Below, piece after piece: positions 25,409-34,842 of a stretch of 64,000 nucleotides of DNA. The DNA lies in NCBI RefSeq assembly GCF_005938125.1, contig NZ_VCQN01000001.1, positions 992,001 through 1,056,000 on the forward strand, given 5' to 3'. The notes below the pieces were generated by a model. That model was not told the origin of the DNA, made no database searches, and saw nothing but the letters and a program-made list of their open reading frames with translations. Source of the DNA: Bacillus sp. BHET2. GTDB taxonomy: Bacteria; Bacillota; Bacilli; Bacillales; Bacillaceae_B. The first letter of the stretch is position 1; every line of letters starts with the position of its first letter. The position numbers and the translations under genes are program-made.

Positions 25409-26146
25409 TTACGTTTCTAGTGTTTGTTTAGTACCATTTGGAACAACGATTCTTTCAACCCATCTCAATAATAAATCGACGAGAACAGCCAGTATTGTAA
25501 CAGGAATGGCACCTGAGATTAGATACCCATTATCAAACAACTGAATGCCGGTAAAGATCCAGACTCCAAGTCCTCCACCACCGACAACGTAAGCTAATGC
25601 AGCGGTACCAATATTTAATACAACTGCTGTCCGGATACCTGCCAGTATGGAGTAGGATGCATTAGGCAATTCAATCCTGAACAAGATTTGATATGGCTTC
25701 ATCCCCATCCCCTTTGCAGCATCAATCAAGTTCTCGTCTATCGAATCAATCCCTGCGACAGTATTTCGGTATATAGGTAATAACGAATATATAAACAGTG
25801 CGAAAATGGCTGTCTTAAAACCGATACCTAAAATACTGATCATAAGCGCAAGTACGGCCAAACTAGGGATCGTTTGACCAAAATTCACTGTATTCGACAC
25901 AATCCACTCTGCTCTCCTAAACTGCTTCCTTGTAATTAATATCCCCGCCGGAACCGCTACAATAAGTGCCAGTGTGGAAGAAACAAATACAAGCTGCAAA
26001 TGCTGTTTTAATAAATGAAGAAACGTTTTAGATTGAGTGAACATATAGTCAAAATAGTGGTTTTTGATAGCCCAGACGAAGAATAGGATGACCAGTGCAT
26101 AAACGAAATACCGAACCACATTACTGATAACCTTTTTGGTAATCAC
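25409..26146 (-). CDS. opuCD: OpuC-type osmoprotectant ABC permease (second)
   Basis: 245 residues with about six membrane helices. The coupling motif is 'IDAAKGMGMKPYQILFRIEL' and the substrate path includes 'GTAALAYVVGGGGLG'. It is the BPD-type permease of the OpuC system. The longest frame starts at 26212 and overlaps the ATPase, but a GTG at 26146 after AAAGGATGATTCG, four bases from the ATPase stop, is the natural coupled start. Confidence 0.9.
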   Translation of the reverse strand: MITKKVISNVVRYFVYALVILFFVWAIKNHYFDYMFTQSKTFLHLLKQHLQLVFVSSTLALIVAVPAGILITRKQFRRAEWIVSNTVNFGQTIPSLAVLALMISILGIGFKTAIFALFIYSLLPIYRNTVAGIDSIDENLIDAAKGMGMKPYQILFRIELPNASYSILAGIRTAVVLNIGTAALAYVVGGGGLGVWIFTGIQLFDNGYLISGAIPVTILAVLVDLLLRWVERIVVPNGTKQTLET

Positions 26147-26150
26147 CGAA

Positions 26151-27143
26151 TCATCCTTTCTGAACCACGTTCGTTTTCCCTTTAATTTCGTAATGAAGAT
26201 ACTTTTGAACAAGATCGATCATAATCGCACCTAATTTATTTCCTTGATCATCTGTCACGATCACTTGTTCGGCTTCCTGATTCAAGAGCATTGACAATGT
26301 GTTCCGAAGGTCATGGTGAACATTGATTGTTTTCGTGTCAGAAATCGATTCATCGAAGTCTGACAATCCTATAATGTTCTTCAAATCTTCAATTGTGTGC
26401 AGACTTAAACTTTTAATGGCACGATCTTTCCCAAAGAATTCATAAACAAAATCACTTTTTGGTCGGACCAGCATTTCTGAAGGAGTGTCATATTGCATGA
26501 TTTCCCCTCCACGCAAGAGGACAATCTTATCCGCCATCTTAATGGCTTCATCGATATCATGACTGACAAACAAAATCGTTTTCTTTACTTCCCGCTGAAT
26601 CTGAAGGAATTCATCCTGAATCTTCTCACGGATAATAGGATCCAGCGCACCGAACGGTTCATCCATTAGCATTACCGGAGGATCAGCCGCCAGTGCCCGA
26701 ATGACACCTATACGTTGCTGTTGTCCACCTGATAACTCATGTGGGTATCTCTTTCCGAATTTCTCTCCGCTCAGCCCGATCATGTCCATCAACTTATTGA
26801 ATCGGTCTCTCTTTTCTTTCTTTCCCCAACCTAACATGTCAGGAACAATCATGACGTTTTCTTCAATCGTCATATTTGGAAACAATCCGTTACTTTGAAT
26901 GACATATCCAATTTTCCGACGCAGTTCAATTTGGTTTAACTCCATTGAGTCCTGTCCGTCGATGACGATTTTCCCATCGGTAATCGACTCAAGCCGGTTC
27001 ACCATTCTCAAAAGGGTCGTTTTCCCACACCCGGATGGTCCAAGAAGTACGACAATGTGACCTTTTTCAACGGTTAAGTCTACTCCTTTGACTGCAGTCA
27101 CACCGCCTTCGTAAGTCTTGGTTGTTTGATCGAACGTAATCAT
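26151..27143 (-). CDS. opuCA: OpuC-type osmoprotectant ABC transporter ATPase
   Basis: 330 residues. Walker A 'LLGPSGCGKTTLLRMV', ABC signature 'LSGGQQQRIGVIRAL', Walker B 'VMLMDEPFGALDP' and the switch His in 'ILFVSHDIDEAI' are intact. The C-terminal ~90 residues hold a CBS-like region (one clear repeat ending 'GNKLGAIMIDLV'), in OpuCA proteins used to sense ionic strength or c-di-AMP. It powers uptake of glycine betaine, carnitine or choline. It sits between the two permease genes. Confidence 0.92.
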   Translation of the reverse strand: MITFDQTTKTYEGGVTAVKGVDLTVEKGHIVVLLGPSGCGKTTLLRMVNRLESITDGKIVIDGQDSMELNQIELRRKIGYVIQSNGLFPNMTIEENVMIVPDMLGWGKKEKRDRFNKLMDMIGLSGEKFGKRYPHELSGGQQQRIGVIRALAADPPVMLMDEPFGALDPIIREKIQDEFLQIQREVKKTILFVSHDIDEAIKMADKIVLLRGGEIMQYDTPSEMLVRPKSDFVYEFFGKDRAIKSLSLHTIEDLKNIIGLSDFDESISDTKTINVHHDLRNTLSMLLNQEAEQVIVTDDQGNKLGAIMIDLVQKYLHYEIKGKTNVVQKG

Positions 27144-27161
27144 CTCATCACCTCTTCCACT

Positions 27162-27812
27162 TTATGCAATGCTTTTTCGAGTGTAGCGTTTTTGGATCCA
27201 CAATAGTATGGCATCGGCTATCATTGCTAAAATTGCAACCGCTACAGATCCGCTAATAATTAAGTAATTATCTCCTCTTGATATGCCCTGTGTAATCAAG
27301 ACACCAAGTCCACCAGCCCCTATGTATGCTGCGATGACACCAATTCCGATATTCAACACAACGGCTGTACGAATACCTGCCATGATAACGGGAAATGCGT
27401 TAGGAATTTCAACTCTCATAAGACGTTGATGAGTCTTCATTCCCACACCCTTTGCTGCATCTCGCATCTCTGGACTCACGTTACGAATCGCTGTATATGT
27501 ATTTCTTATAATCGGGAGCTGAGAATAGAGAACTAACGCCACAAATGCAGGAACAAACCCAATTCCCTGGTTAATGATTGAAAAAATCGGAATCATTACT
27601 CCAAACAAAGCTATACTCGGAATCGTCAGCATAACCGACGCAATTTGCAACACCGTTTCAGCCAGATAGTCATTTGTCGTTAAATAGATACCAAGAGGTA
27701 CCCCAATTAAAAGGGCTACGATAATGGCAAGTCCCACCAGAACCGCATGCTCAATAGTCAAATCAAGGATTCGAGGTGCATTTACCTCGAGAAATTTCAT
27801 CCATTTCTCCAC
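27162..27812 (-). CDS. opuCB: OpuC-type osmoprotectant ABC permease (first)
   Basis: 216 residues, about five or six membrane helices, with the coupling helix 'MRDAAKGVGMKTHQRLMRVE' and 'IGVIAAYIGAGGLGVLI'. A GTG at 27812 after AAAGGAGGATGTACCT decides the start; the frame's upstream extension to 27923 has no binding site. It opens the operon. A 420-bp leader lies upstream with no recognisable riboswitch; regulation by osmolarity or a GbsR-like repressor is likely by analogy only. Confidence 0.88.
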   Translation of the reverse strand: MEKWMKFLEVNAPRILDLTIEHAVLVGLAIIVALLIGVPLGIYLTTNDYLAETVLQIASVMLTIPSIALFGVMIPIFSIINQGIGFVPAFVALVLYSQLPIIRNTYTAIRNVSPEMRDAAKGVGMKTHQRLMRVEIPNAFPVIMAGIRTAVVLNIGIGVIAAYIGAGGLGVLITQGISRGDNYLIISGSVAVAILAMIADAILLWIQKRYTRKSIA

Positions 27813-28216
27813 AGGTACATCCTCCTTTATATATGTAATTTTGGCCAAAACAAAAGCCGTCCAGGATCTAGAATAGTCCTGACGACCCACGGAATTAGTA
27901 TAACCGTATAGTTGCGCCAACATTCCTTTACCCTCTCTGTCGAATCTTGAAACATTTACTAGATAGGAAAGTTTTATGGCAGGAGCTCTACAATGATACC
28001 AAAGAGAAACTGTTCTCTCTTGATCTATCCCAATTTCTCATAGATTAGCTTCATCAGCTCCCAGTTTAGAAACCAACACTCTTTACGATAAGAGCATTAA
28101 AAATAAAGCCTAAATTTTAAAAAAAACGCAGAAATTTAATATCAAATAGCAAGTCATATGTTTCTGAGGACTCGTTTCCTTCTGAATCTTCACTCACCTT
28201 CAATTTTCATTACCAT
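27813..28216. other. Leader/intergenic region upstream of the opuC operon
   Basis: About 400 bases, A/T rich, with small hairpins (for example AAGAGA/TCTCTT near 28000) but no riboswitch consensus and no supported gene. Confidence 0.4.
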
Positions 28217-28250
28217 CAAAAAAACTCCTTCCCTAATTATCAGGAAGGAG
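28217..28250 (-). terminator. Intrinsic terminator overlapping the end of the TetR gene
   Basis: On the minus strand CTCCTTCC pairs with GGAAGGAG followed by seven T residues. The 5' arm is made of the gene's last codons and the TAG stop is in the loop. Confidence 0.88.
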
Positions 28251-29114
28251 CTGCAATTCTAACTCTTCAGCTTCCAATTTTATATCCTCTTCATCCATTA
28301 ACAATCTGAATAGTCCTTTGATGATTAACTCGTCAGGATCCGATTTCCGGCATTGGTCTGAAATCCGATTTGCTATGTTCATAAAGTACATAACACGAGT
28401 TTTACTCAAGCCTTTAATTTTATCGTACAGGGACTTCCATGCACTCTCTCTTTTTTCAAACGATATGAAGGCTCCTTCCTTGTCCATACTGACAGAAAAG
28501 GATTTCATCATGCCATCATCCAAGAGCGGACGACTATTCCCTTTTAGGAAATCATTTGCGAGCAGAGAAATCTGTCTAACTAAATGCTTGCCCAGTTTTT
28601 CAGGTTCGAGAGAATCATCCTGTGAAATCATTAACATCATATAGGACGAATAGATGGATTGGGTCATCCACATCAGGTCCCATTTATAGGGGTTGATTTC
28701 ATCACCGAATACATCCAATAGATTGTGTTCGAGCCAGCTGAACAGCCTCCCCCTCATCCGGTGCTCCATGGCCGCAAGTTTTTCACTATTCTTAGCTGAC
28801 TCACCTCTCATATGCATCTTCATATAAGATTTGTATTCCAATATCCCTTCAAATTGTACTTGGAACTGTTTGGCGAATCGCTCCATAGGAGGTACATTCC
28901 CGTCCAGTCCTACAACGAATGCCCGTTCAAATACGAGCTGCTGATAATGTTCATAAATCGATATGATCAAATCTTCTTTTGATTGAAAAAATGAGTAAAG
29001 CGAGCCCTTTGATATGCCGACACTTTCGGCAATTTGCTGCATGGACGTCTGATTGTACCCATTGGCCCCAAAGAGCTCCACTGCAGATTCGAGAATTGCG
29101 TTACGTTTGTCCAT
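28233..29114 (-). CDS. TetR-family repressor, divergent from the RND pump
   Basis: 293 residues, long for the family. The N-terminal HTH is typical: 'ILESAVELFGANGYNQTSMQ' and 'AESVGISKGSLYSFFQSKED'. The ligand domain is not recognisable in detail. It is divergent from the SwrC-type pump gene, as YerO is linked to yerP/swrC in B. subtilis, so it probably represses that pump and its own gene through the shared 213-bp region. Confidence 0.9.
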   Translation of the reverse strand: MDKRNAILESAVELFGANGYNQTSMQQIAESVGISKGSLYSFFQSKEDLIISIYEHYQQLVFERAFVVGLDGNVPPMERFAKQFQVQFEGILEYKSYMKMHMRGESAKNSEKLAAMEHRMRGRLFSWLEHNLLDVFGDEINPYKWDLMWMTQSIYSSYMMLMISQDDSLEPEKLGKHLVRQISLLANDFLKGNSRPLLDDGMMKSFSVSMDKEGAFISFEKRESAWKSLYDKIKGLSKTRVMYFMNIANRISDQCRKSDPDELIIKGLFRLLMDEEDIKLEAEELELQLLPDN

Positions 29115-29195
29115 TTTCTACACCTCTATATCCAGAGAAAATATTTCCCTTCTCATTTTAACCATACTCTGCAAAAAATAGAAGAACATTGTTTC

Positions 29196-29236
29196 TTGAC
29201 TACATCGTATTTTTAGGTAAAATGACTAGTGAGTCA
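29196..29236 (+). promoter_or_regulatory. Promoter and probable TetR operator of the RND pump
   Basis: -35 TTGACT (29196-29201) and -10 TAAAAT (29218-29223), 16 bp apart, are overlapped at the start site by the inverted repeat TGACT-AGTG-AGTCA (29223-29236). A repressor bound there would block initiation. Confidence 0.6.
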
Positions 29237-29327
29237 ACTAATGAAATGACTGTTGTATCAATATTTTAATACTTATAAAAACGAACGAATGACCCACAAG
29301 TCAAACATTTTAAAGGAGGAGTTATCC

Positions 29328-32300
29328 ATGTTAAAAGCTATTTTGAATCGTTCGAAAATCGTCCTGATATTCATTTTATTATTTGTGATTATCGGAGTTT
29401 TCACCTTTTTACAATTACCACAGAGGGAAATACCGGAAACCAGTGTCAATATCGGCACGGTTACAACTGTATACCCTGGTGCTACTGTTGATTCAGTTGA
29501 AAGGACCATTACAAATCCTATTGAAACTTCTCTTCAATCAATCGGTGGCATTAAAGAGATCAGTTCTTCTTCAGCCGCCGGTTTCTCTACTATTATTGTA
29601 GAGGTAGAAGACGGGGAAGACAAAAAAGAAGTGTTTGGTAATGTGCGACAAGCCGTCTCTGATGCTTCAACCTCATTTCCAGAAGAGGTGTTCGATCCTG
29701 AAGTCAATGAATCTACCGTGAAAATGCCCATTGTATCTTACCACTTAATCAGTGATAATAAGGAATCACTTCTTGAGATGAATGACGAAATGAAAAGATG
29801 GAAGGACGAAGTCGAGGACTTAACCGGTGTTTCGAGTGTAACGGTGAAAGGCCTTCCTGAAGAAGAAATTATTGTTGAATTAAAGAAGGATGAACTCAAG
29901 GCTGCAGGGCTAAATCCTTCTTCGGTCATGAGTGCAATCAATAGCGAATATTACCCTACTCCCCTTGGAAAGCAGGAAGTGGACAAAGAGGTTGTACAAT
30001 TAACTGTTGATCACTTTACTACCCTTGATGAAATGAACAAACTTTTTATCGGGAAAAATCCTCAGCGGGATTCGATATTCCTTGAAGACATCGCTAATGT
30101 GAAAGTTTCACCTAAAGAGATCAAAGACATCGTAACCTTTGAAGGTAAGCCCTCGGTATCTTTCACTGCATTTGTACAGCCCGGGGAAGACATTCCAACG
30201 GTAGATGAAAGAGTAGTTGACAAAGTGGAGGAGTTGTCTGACTCCTTGCCTTCTAAAGTTAAACTTGTTCCTTACTACTCTCAAGCGTCCACTGTTACAG
30301 ATATTTTTGATGGATTATTTAAGTCCCTTGCCATTTCCGTTGTGGCGGTAGTTCTAACTACAGCCCTTGGACTCACTGTTTCAGGTGCATTCGTTGTAGC
30401 ACTTGCCGTACCGATTTCCGTTTTGATGGGATTGATTCCCCTTCCCTTTGCGGGAGTGGATCTGAATCAAATTTCCGTCATAGGTGCCATTATCGCTCTC
30501 GGTATCCTGGTGGATGATTCTATCGTTGTGAACGACAATATCCAACGACGCTACAAACTTGGTGATGGTGCGCTTGTAGGCGCGGTAACCGGGGTGAAAG
30601 AGATTTGGGTGTCGATTGTGACTTCCTCTCTTGCCATTGTGTTCACATTCCTTCCTCTCATTTTTTTATCAGGTGGAAATGGAGCGTTCATTAGAGCTTT
30701 ACCGACGGTCTTAATTACAACTATTATTGCATCCACCTTGGTTGCCCTGATCTTTGTTCCCATCATGAGATTCTTTCTTTATAGTAAAACAAAGAAAAAA
30801 GTTTCCGATGCTCCAGGGCTGTTAGGGAAACCATTAAATAAGATGGCTGATTTTTATGCCGATACTATACTGAAGAAGTTTTCAAATAGGCCGTTCGTCG
30901 TTTCTTCCATTGGCCTCGTGTTTACGACTGCCATCTTTGGATTGATTGCTCTGACACCTTTCGAATTCTTCCCATCTGCCGATCGTGAAGAAGTAACAGT
31001 CGATGTCACGCTGCCAATTGGTACTCCGATTGAAGAAACATCCAATACACTGGAAGATATAGAACAGCTTTTAAAAACAGACGAAGGTGTCTATGAAACT
31101 TCTGTGTTTGCAGGTACAGGATTACCGAATCTGTTCAACAGTTCTCTAACCAACTCAGGTCAAAATACAGGTCAATTAGTGGCAAGAGTCGACCGTAACA
31201 ACCAGACTGCCCAAGGATTGATCGATGAATGGACAGATACACTACGAAATGAGTACCCTGAAGCGAAGATTTTCATGGAGACGATCCAGCAAGGTCCACC
31301 GGCAGGAGCTCCTGTAACGGTTACTATTTCAGGTCCAGAAATGAAGCGATTAATCGAGCTTCGAGATGAAATCTCAACTGAAATAAATACGTTGGATACC
31401 GATTTGATCGTTGATAATGTCGGGGATATGGAACCAACGATCGAGTATGTTCCAAATCGTGAGAAACTTTATGAAAATGGAATCACGATAAATGATGTCA
31501 GTCAACAGCTTCGCTTGGCTACAAAAGGTATTCCAATGAAAGCATTTGATAATGGTGTAACAAAACGTGATATGACTCTCCTTTTAGAAGGAAATGATGG
31601 AGACGTCGATCTCACTTCCCTGGAAGTTCCAGCAGAAACTGCAAATCCTGCGGGGCCACCTAAGATGCTCCCGCTTGATGAACTTGTGACGGCTGAGAAG
31701 AAGAAAGAAATTCAACTTATTCCCCACAAAGATGGAAAGCGTGCCATAACGATACGTGCTTTCCCAGGGGACGGAGAGAACTATAAAGAAAATGTACAGG
31801 AAATCGTAAAAGGTGTTCGTAAAGATCTTGATAACAATAACTACTCGATTACATTGGGTGGCGAAAATGAAGCGCAAAGTGATTTCTTTGCGGAGATCAC
31901 CATCTTGTTTACCATCGTCATTTTCCTAGTGTACTTATTAATTGCTCTTCAGTTCAATTCTTTATCTCTGCCTTTCCTAGTCCTGGTTGCTGTATACCTT
32001 GCGATTGCCGGTGCGATTCTTGGATTGTTTGTCACTCAAACTCCAATTAGCTTCCTGGCAGTGATGGGGATGGTGTCCTTAACCGGAATCGTTGTAAGGA
32101 ACTCAGTAGTGTTAATAGAGTTTATTGAACAAGGACTTAAGAATGGTATGAGTATAAAAGAAGCAGTCATTGAGTCTGGTCGTACACGATTACGCCCTAT
32201 CCTTCTGACTGCCCTTACCTCGATAGTGGCACTGATTCCAGTGGCAGTCAGCGGAGACGCCTTATTCACACCACTTGCTGTTACGATTATATCTGGCATA

Positions 32301-32387
32301 ATGTTCTCAGCTATATTAACACTAATCATAGTACCGATGATGTATCTGGTCTTTAACCGCTTCAGAAGAAGAAAACGTGAAGCTTAA
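29328..32387 (+). CDS. swrC: RND-family efflux transporter (SwrC/YerP-like)
   Basis: 1019 residues. RND layout: TM1 near 10-30, a large periplasm-side loop, TM2-6 ('FAGVDLNQISVIGAIIALGI', then 'LVDDSIVVNDNIQRRY'), a second loop, and TM8-12 ('MVSLTGIVVRNSVVLIEFIE'). The paired 'D-D-S-I-V-V' motif marks the HAE/AcrB branch. In B. subtilis SwrC exports surfactin and related amphiphiles and supports swarming. The AAAGGAGGAGTTATCC box sets the ATG at 29328. A terminator follows. Confidence 0.9.
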   Translation: MLKAILNRSKIVLIFILLFVIIGVFTFLQLPQREIPETSVNIGTVTTVYPGATVDSVERTITNPIETSLQSIGGIKEISSSSAAGFSTIIVEVEDGEDKKEVFGNVRQAVSDASTSFPEEVFDPEVNESTVKMPIVSYHLISDNKESLLEMNDEMKRWKDEVEDLTGVSSVTVKGLPEEEIIVELKKDELKAAGLNPSSVMSAINSEYYPTPLGKQEVDKEVVQLTVDHFTTLDEMNKLFIGKNPQRDSIFLEDIANVKVSPKEIKDIVTFEGKPSVSFTAFVQPGEDIPTVDERVVDKVEELSDSLPSKVKLVPYYSQASTVTDIFDGLFKSLAISVVAVVLTTALGLTVSGAFVVALAVPISVLMGLIPLPFAGVDLNQISVIGAIIALGILVDDSIVVNDNIQRRYKLGDGALVGAVTGVKEIWVSIVTSSLAIVFTFLPLIFLSGGNGAFIRALPTVLITTIIASTLVALIFVPIMRFFLYSKTKKKVSDAPGLLGKPLNKMADFYADTILKKFSNRPFVVSSIGLVFTTAIFGLIALTPFEFFPSADREEVTVDVTLPIGTPIEETSNTLEDIEQLLKTDEGVYETSVFAGTGLPNLFNSSLTNSGQNTGQLVARVDRNNQTAQGLIDEWTDTLRNEYPEAKIFMETIQQGPPAGAPVTVTISGPEMKRLIELRDEISTEINTLDTDLIVDNVGDMEPTIEYVPNREKLYENGITINDVSQQLRLATKGIPMKAFDNGVTKRDMTLLLEGNDGDVDLTSLEVPAETANPAGPPKMLPLDELVTAEKKKEIQLIPHKDGKRAITIRAFPGDGENYKENVQEIVKGVRKDLDNNNYSITLGGENEAQSDFFAEITILFTIVIFLVYLLIALQFNSLSLPFLVLVAVYLAIAGAILGLFVTQTPISFLAVMGMVSLTGIVVRNSVVLIEFIEQGLKNGMSIKEAVIESGRTRLRPILLTALTSIVALIPVAVSGDALFTPLAVTIISGIMFSAILTLIIVPMMYLVFNRFRRRKREA

Positions 32388-32399
32388 TACTGAAAATTT

Positions 32400-32425
32400 G
32401 AGGGGAGACGCGGTCTCCCCTCTTT
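32400..32425 (+). terminator. Intrinsic terminator after the RND gene
   Basis: AGGGGAGAC (32401-32409) pairs with GTCTCCCCT (32413-32421), followed by CTTTACG. Confidence 0.7.
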
Positions 32426-32605
32426 ACGTTGATTAAACAAGTTTAAAAATGATGATAATAGAAGTCATAGCTCATATCAGAAGGACTCAGAGATACGAGT
32501 TCAGTGTAAGCGTTCATTTAGAAATGAATATAACTCTTGAGATATTTCCGTGCATCAAGCATTATAGATAAGTGTTACATTTTATACTTTTTTTGGAGGA
32601 ACTAC

Positions 32606-34057
32606 ATGACTACTAAAATAAATTCAAAAGCCATCCTCATAACCTTTATGATCGGTGCTTTTTTTGCAATCTTGAATGAAACTTTATTAAATATCGCCCT
32701 GACAGAATTAATGGAGGTCTTTAATGTAGATGCTCCCACAGTTCAGTGGCTTGCAACAGGCTTTATGCTTGTAATGGGGGTGTTGATGCCTATCTCTGCC
32801 TTATTGATTCAGTGGTTCACAACAAGACAAATGTTCATCGGGGTCATGAGTGTATTTCTTTTGGGAACGGTTGTCGCTGCATGCGCCATGAATTTCCCGA
32901 TGCTCCTTGCGGGAAGGATGATTCAGGCTGTTGGAACAGGGTTACTGATCCCTGTCATTATGAATGCCCTGTTGCTGATTTACCGGCCGGAAGTCCGTGG
33001 GAAAATCATGGGTACTTTCGGATTGGTCATCATGTTTGCACCAGCTATCGGACCGACTCTATCTGGTGTTATCGTCGACTTCTTAGGATGGAGATGGTTG
33101 TTCATAACTGTCCTTCCATTTGCCGTATTTTCAATCCTGTTCGCCCTAAAATATTTACAAAATGTCGGCGAAGTAACCCGCCCTGGGGTAGATGTCTTTT
33201 CCATCATCCTTTCTTCCATCGGGATTGGCGGGATCGTTTATGGATTCAGTGCAGCTGGCGAAGAAGAAGCAGGGTTTACATCAGTCAAAATCCTCTTAAT
33301 CATAGCGGGATCATTGATTAGCTTGATACTCTTTGTCATCCGTCAATTAAAACTTGAAGAACCACTCCTTGATGTTCGCGTTTTCCGCTACAGTAGCTAT
33401 ACGAGAGGCGTTGCCATTTTTGTCATCGTTATCATGGCTATGTTTGCGTCGGAAATCGTGATGCCAATGTACCTGCAGGGTCCTCTAGGCTATTCAGCAA
33501 AAGCTGCAGGGCTTCTATTACTTCCAGGCGCACTACTGAATGGTCTGATGTCTCCAACCATGGGTTCCCTATTCGATAAATATGGGCCAAGAAAACTGAT
33601 CATCCCAGGAACACTGACGTTGGTCGGGGTCATGATCTTCTTTAGTACGATTAACCCATCGACTCCGATTTGGTTATTTGTACTCGTCTACATGATACTC
33701 ATGCTCTCTATTTCTGCCATCATGATGCCTGCACAAACGAACGGTTTAAATGAACTTCCAAAGCACTTATATCCCCATGGAACCGCCATCGCAAATACGC
33801 TGCAGCCCGTTGCAGGTGCCCTTGGCGTTTCCATCTTTGTCAGTATTATGACTCAAAGTCAGGCAGGATATATTGAAGAACAATCCGGTGTTGTATCTGA
33901 AGGTATCCTTGAAAGCGCAATGACCTATGGTGTTCACCATGCTTATTGGTTCGCACTGGCCCTGGCAGCAATTTCTTTCGTGATTTCCTTGTATATCCGT
34001 AAAGCCATCGCCCCTGATTTTGATGGGGAGATGGAAAAGGCAGAAAGTGAAAGGTAA
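32606..34057 (+). CDS. DHA2-family MFS multidrug efflux transporter
   Basis: 483 residues with about 14 membrane helices. 'NIALTELMEVFNVDAPTVQW' and 'LLAGRMIQAVGTGLLIPVIM' (motif C-like) and 'RGKIMGTFGLVIMFAPAIGP' match the EmrB/LmrB branch of DHA2 drug:proton antiporters. The start follows TTTGGAGGAACTAC; the longer frame from 32537 has no box. It is a separate transcript, 220 bp after the RND pump, with terminators on both sides. The drug range is unknown. Confidence 0.9.
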   Translation: MTTKINSKAILITFMIGAFFAILNETLLNIALTELMEVFNVDAPTVQWLATGFMLVMGVLMPISALLIQWFTTRQMFIGVMSVFLLGTVVAACAMNFPMLLAGRMIQAVGTGLLIPVIMNALLLIYRPEVRGKIMGTFGLVIMFAPAIGPTLSGVIVDFLGWRWLFITVLPFAVFSILFALKYLQNVGEVTRPGVDVFSIILSSIGIGGIVYGFSAAGEEEAGFTSVKILLIIAGSLISLILFVIRQLKLEEPLLDVRVFRYSSYTRGVAIFVIVIMAMFASEIVMPMYLQGPLGYSAKAAGLLLLPGALLNGLMSPTMGSLFDKYGPRKLIIPGTLTLVGVMIFFSTINPSTPIWLFVLVYMILMLSISAIMMPAQTNGLNELPKHLYPHGTAIANTLQPVAGALGVSIFVSIMTQSQAGYIEEQSGVVSEGILESAMTYGVHHAYWFALALAAISFVISLYIRKAIAPDFDGEMEKAESER

Positions 34058-34072
34058 AGAGTTTTCATGATA

Positions 34073-34111
34073 AAAAAAACGAAAAGCTAAATTTCGGCTT
34101 TTCGTTTTTTT
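34073..34111 (+). terminator. Intrinsic terminator after the MFS gene
   Basis: AAAACGAAAAGC pairs with GCTTTTCGTTTT and continues in T residues. Confidence 0.9.
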
Positions 34112-34216
34112 TATTCCCATATGAGAGTAATATCCTTTTCTCAAATGGCTATTACTGTACGTCCTTCTTTCTCAGGAGTAAAATGGTTCTGAAAGCATAT
34201 TTGAGGAGGATCTTGT

Positions 34217-34711
34217 ATGGATAAAGAAAAAAAGATTATTGATGAAATCCGTTTTGAATTGTTAAATAATGTGAATGGTTTAACTGATAAGCAATTAAAC
34301 AAACGAGTTGAAGACGGTCGTTGGACAATTATGCAGGTACTGGATCATCTGTATTTAATGGAACGATCCTTGACGAAAGCGATTCAAACGACGTTAGAAA
34401 AAGGAGAAGTTCAAGAAGTCGAATCCAAGCCGGTTCACTTTACGGTAAATCGTTCTACAAAAGTTGACGCTCCACCTTTTGTAATTCCAACAGAAGAAAA
34501 GCTGACCCTTCAAGAAATGAAAGATAAATTGGAGGCATCACGAAAAGATCTACTCTCATTCCTAGAAACAACCAGCAAGGAGGATTTACAGAAAAAAGCG
34601 TATCCTCACCCTATATTCGGTAAGATTCGTTTGGATGAATGGGTCCCATTTATTGGATATCACGAAAAAAGGCATATTGAACAGATTATAGAGTTGAAAT
34701 CAAAATTATAA
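34217..34711 (+). CDS. DinB/YfiT-superfamily protein
   Basis: 164 residues, a four-helix bundle with the metal triad pattern of the DinB superfamily: an early His in 'MQVLDHLYLMERSL' and late His residues in 'FIGYHEKRHIEQIIEL'. Such proteins include thiol-S-transferases (bacillithiol) and uncharacterised damage-induced proteins. It has a GGAGGA box nine bases before the ATG and its own terminator. The substrate is unknown. Confidence 0.85.
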   Translation: MDKEKKIIDEIRFELLNNVNGLTDKQLNKRVEDGRWTIMQVLDHLYLMERSLTKAIQTTLEKGEVQEVESKPVHFTVNRSTKVDAPPFVIPTEEKLTLQEMKDKLEASRKDLLSFLETTSKEDLQKKAYPHPIFGKIRLDEWVPFIGYHEKRHIEQIIELKSKL

Positions 34712-34725
34712 CCCCATTCAAGAAA

Positions 34726-34757
34726 GGATCTGCTCCCTGTGGAACAGATCCATTTTC
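34726..34757 (+). terminator. Intrinsic terminator after the DinB-type gene
   Basis: GGATCTGCTCC pairs with GGAACAGATCC, followed by ATTTTCTTC. Confidence 0.8.
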
Positions 34758-34842
34758 TTCATTTTCCCCATTTATTCCCTTACCGGATTTTCATATCGTC
34801 AGATTACTATTATTCTAATTTTTGTTGGCAGTATTCCTTCAG

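Noticed and set aside
32746..33321. 191-codon frame in the MFS gene
   Set aside because: It is cysteine- and histidine-rich shadow of the DHA2 transporter in another frame.
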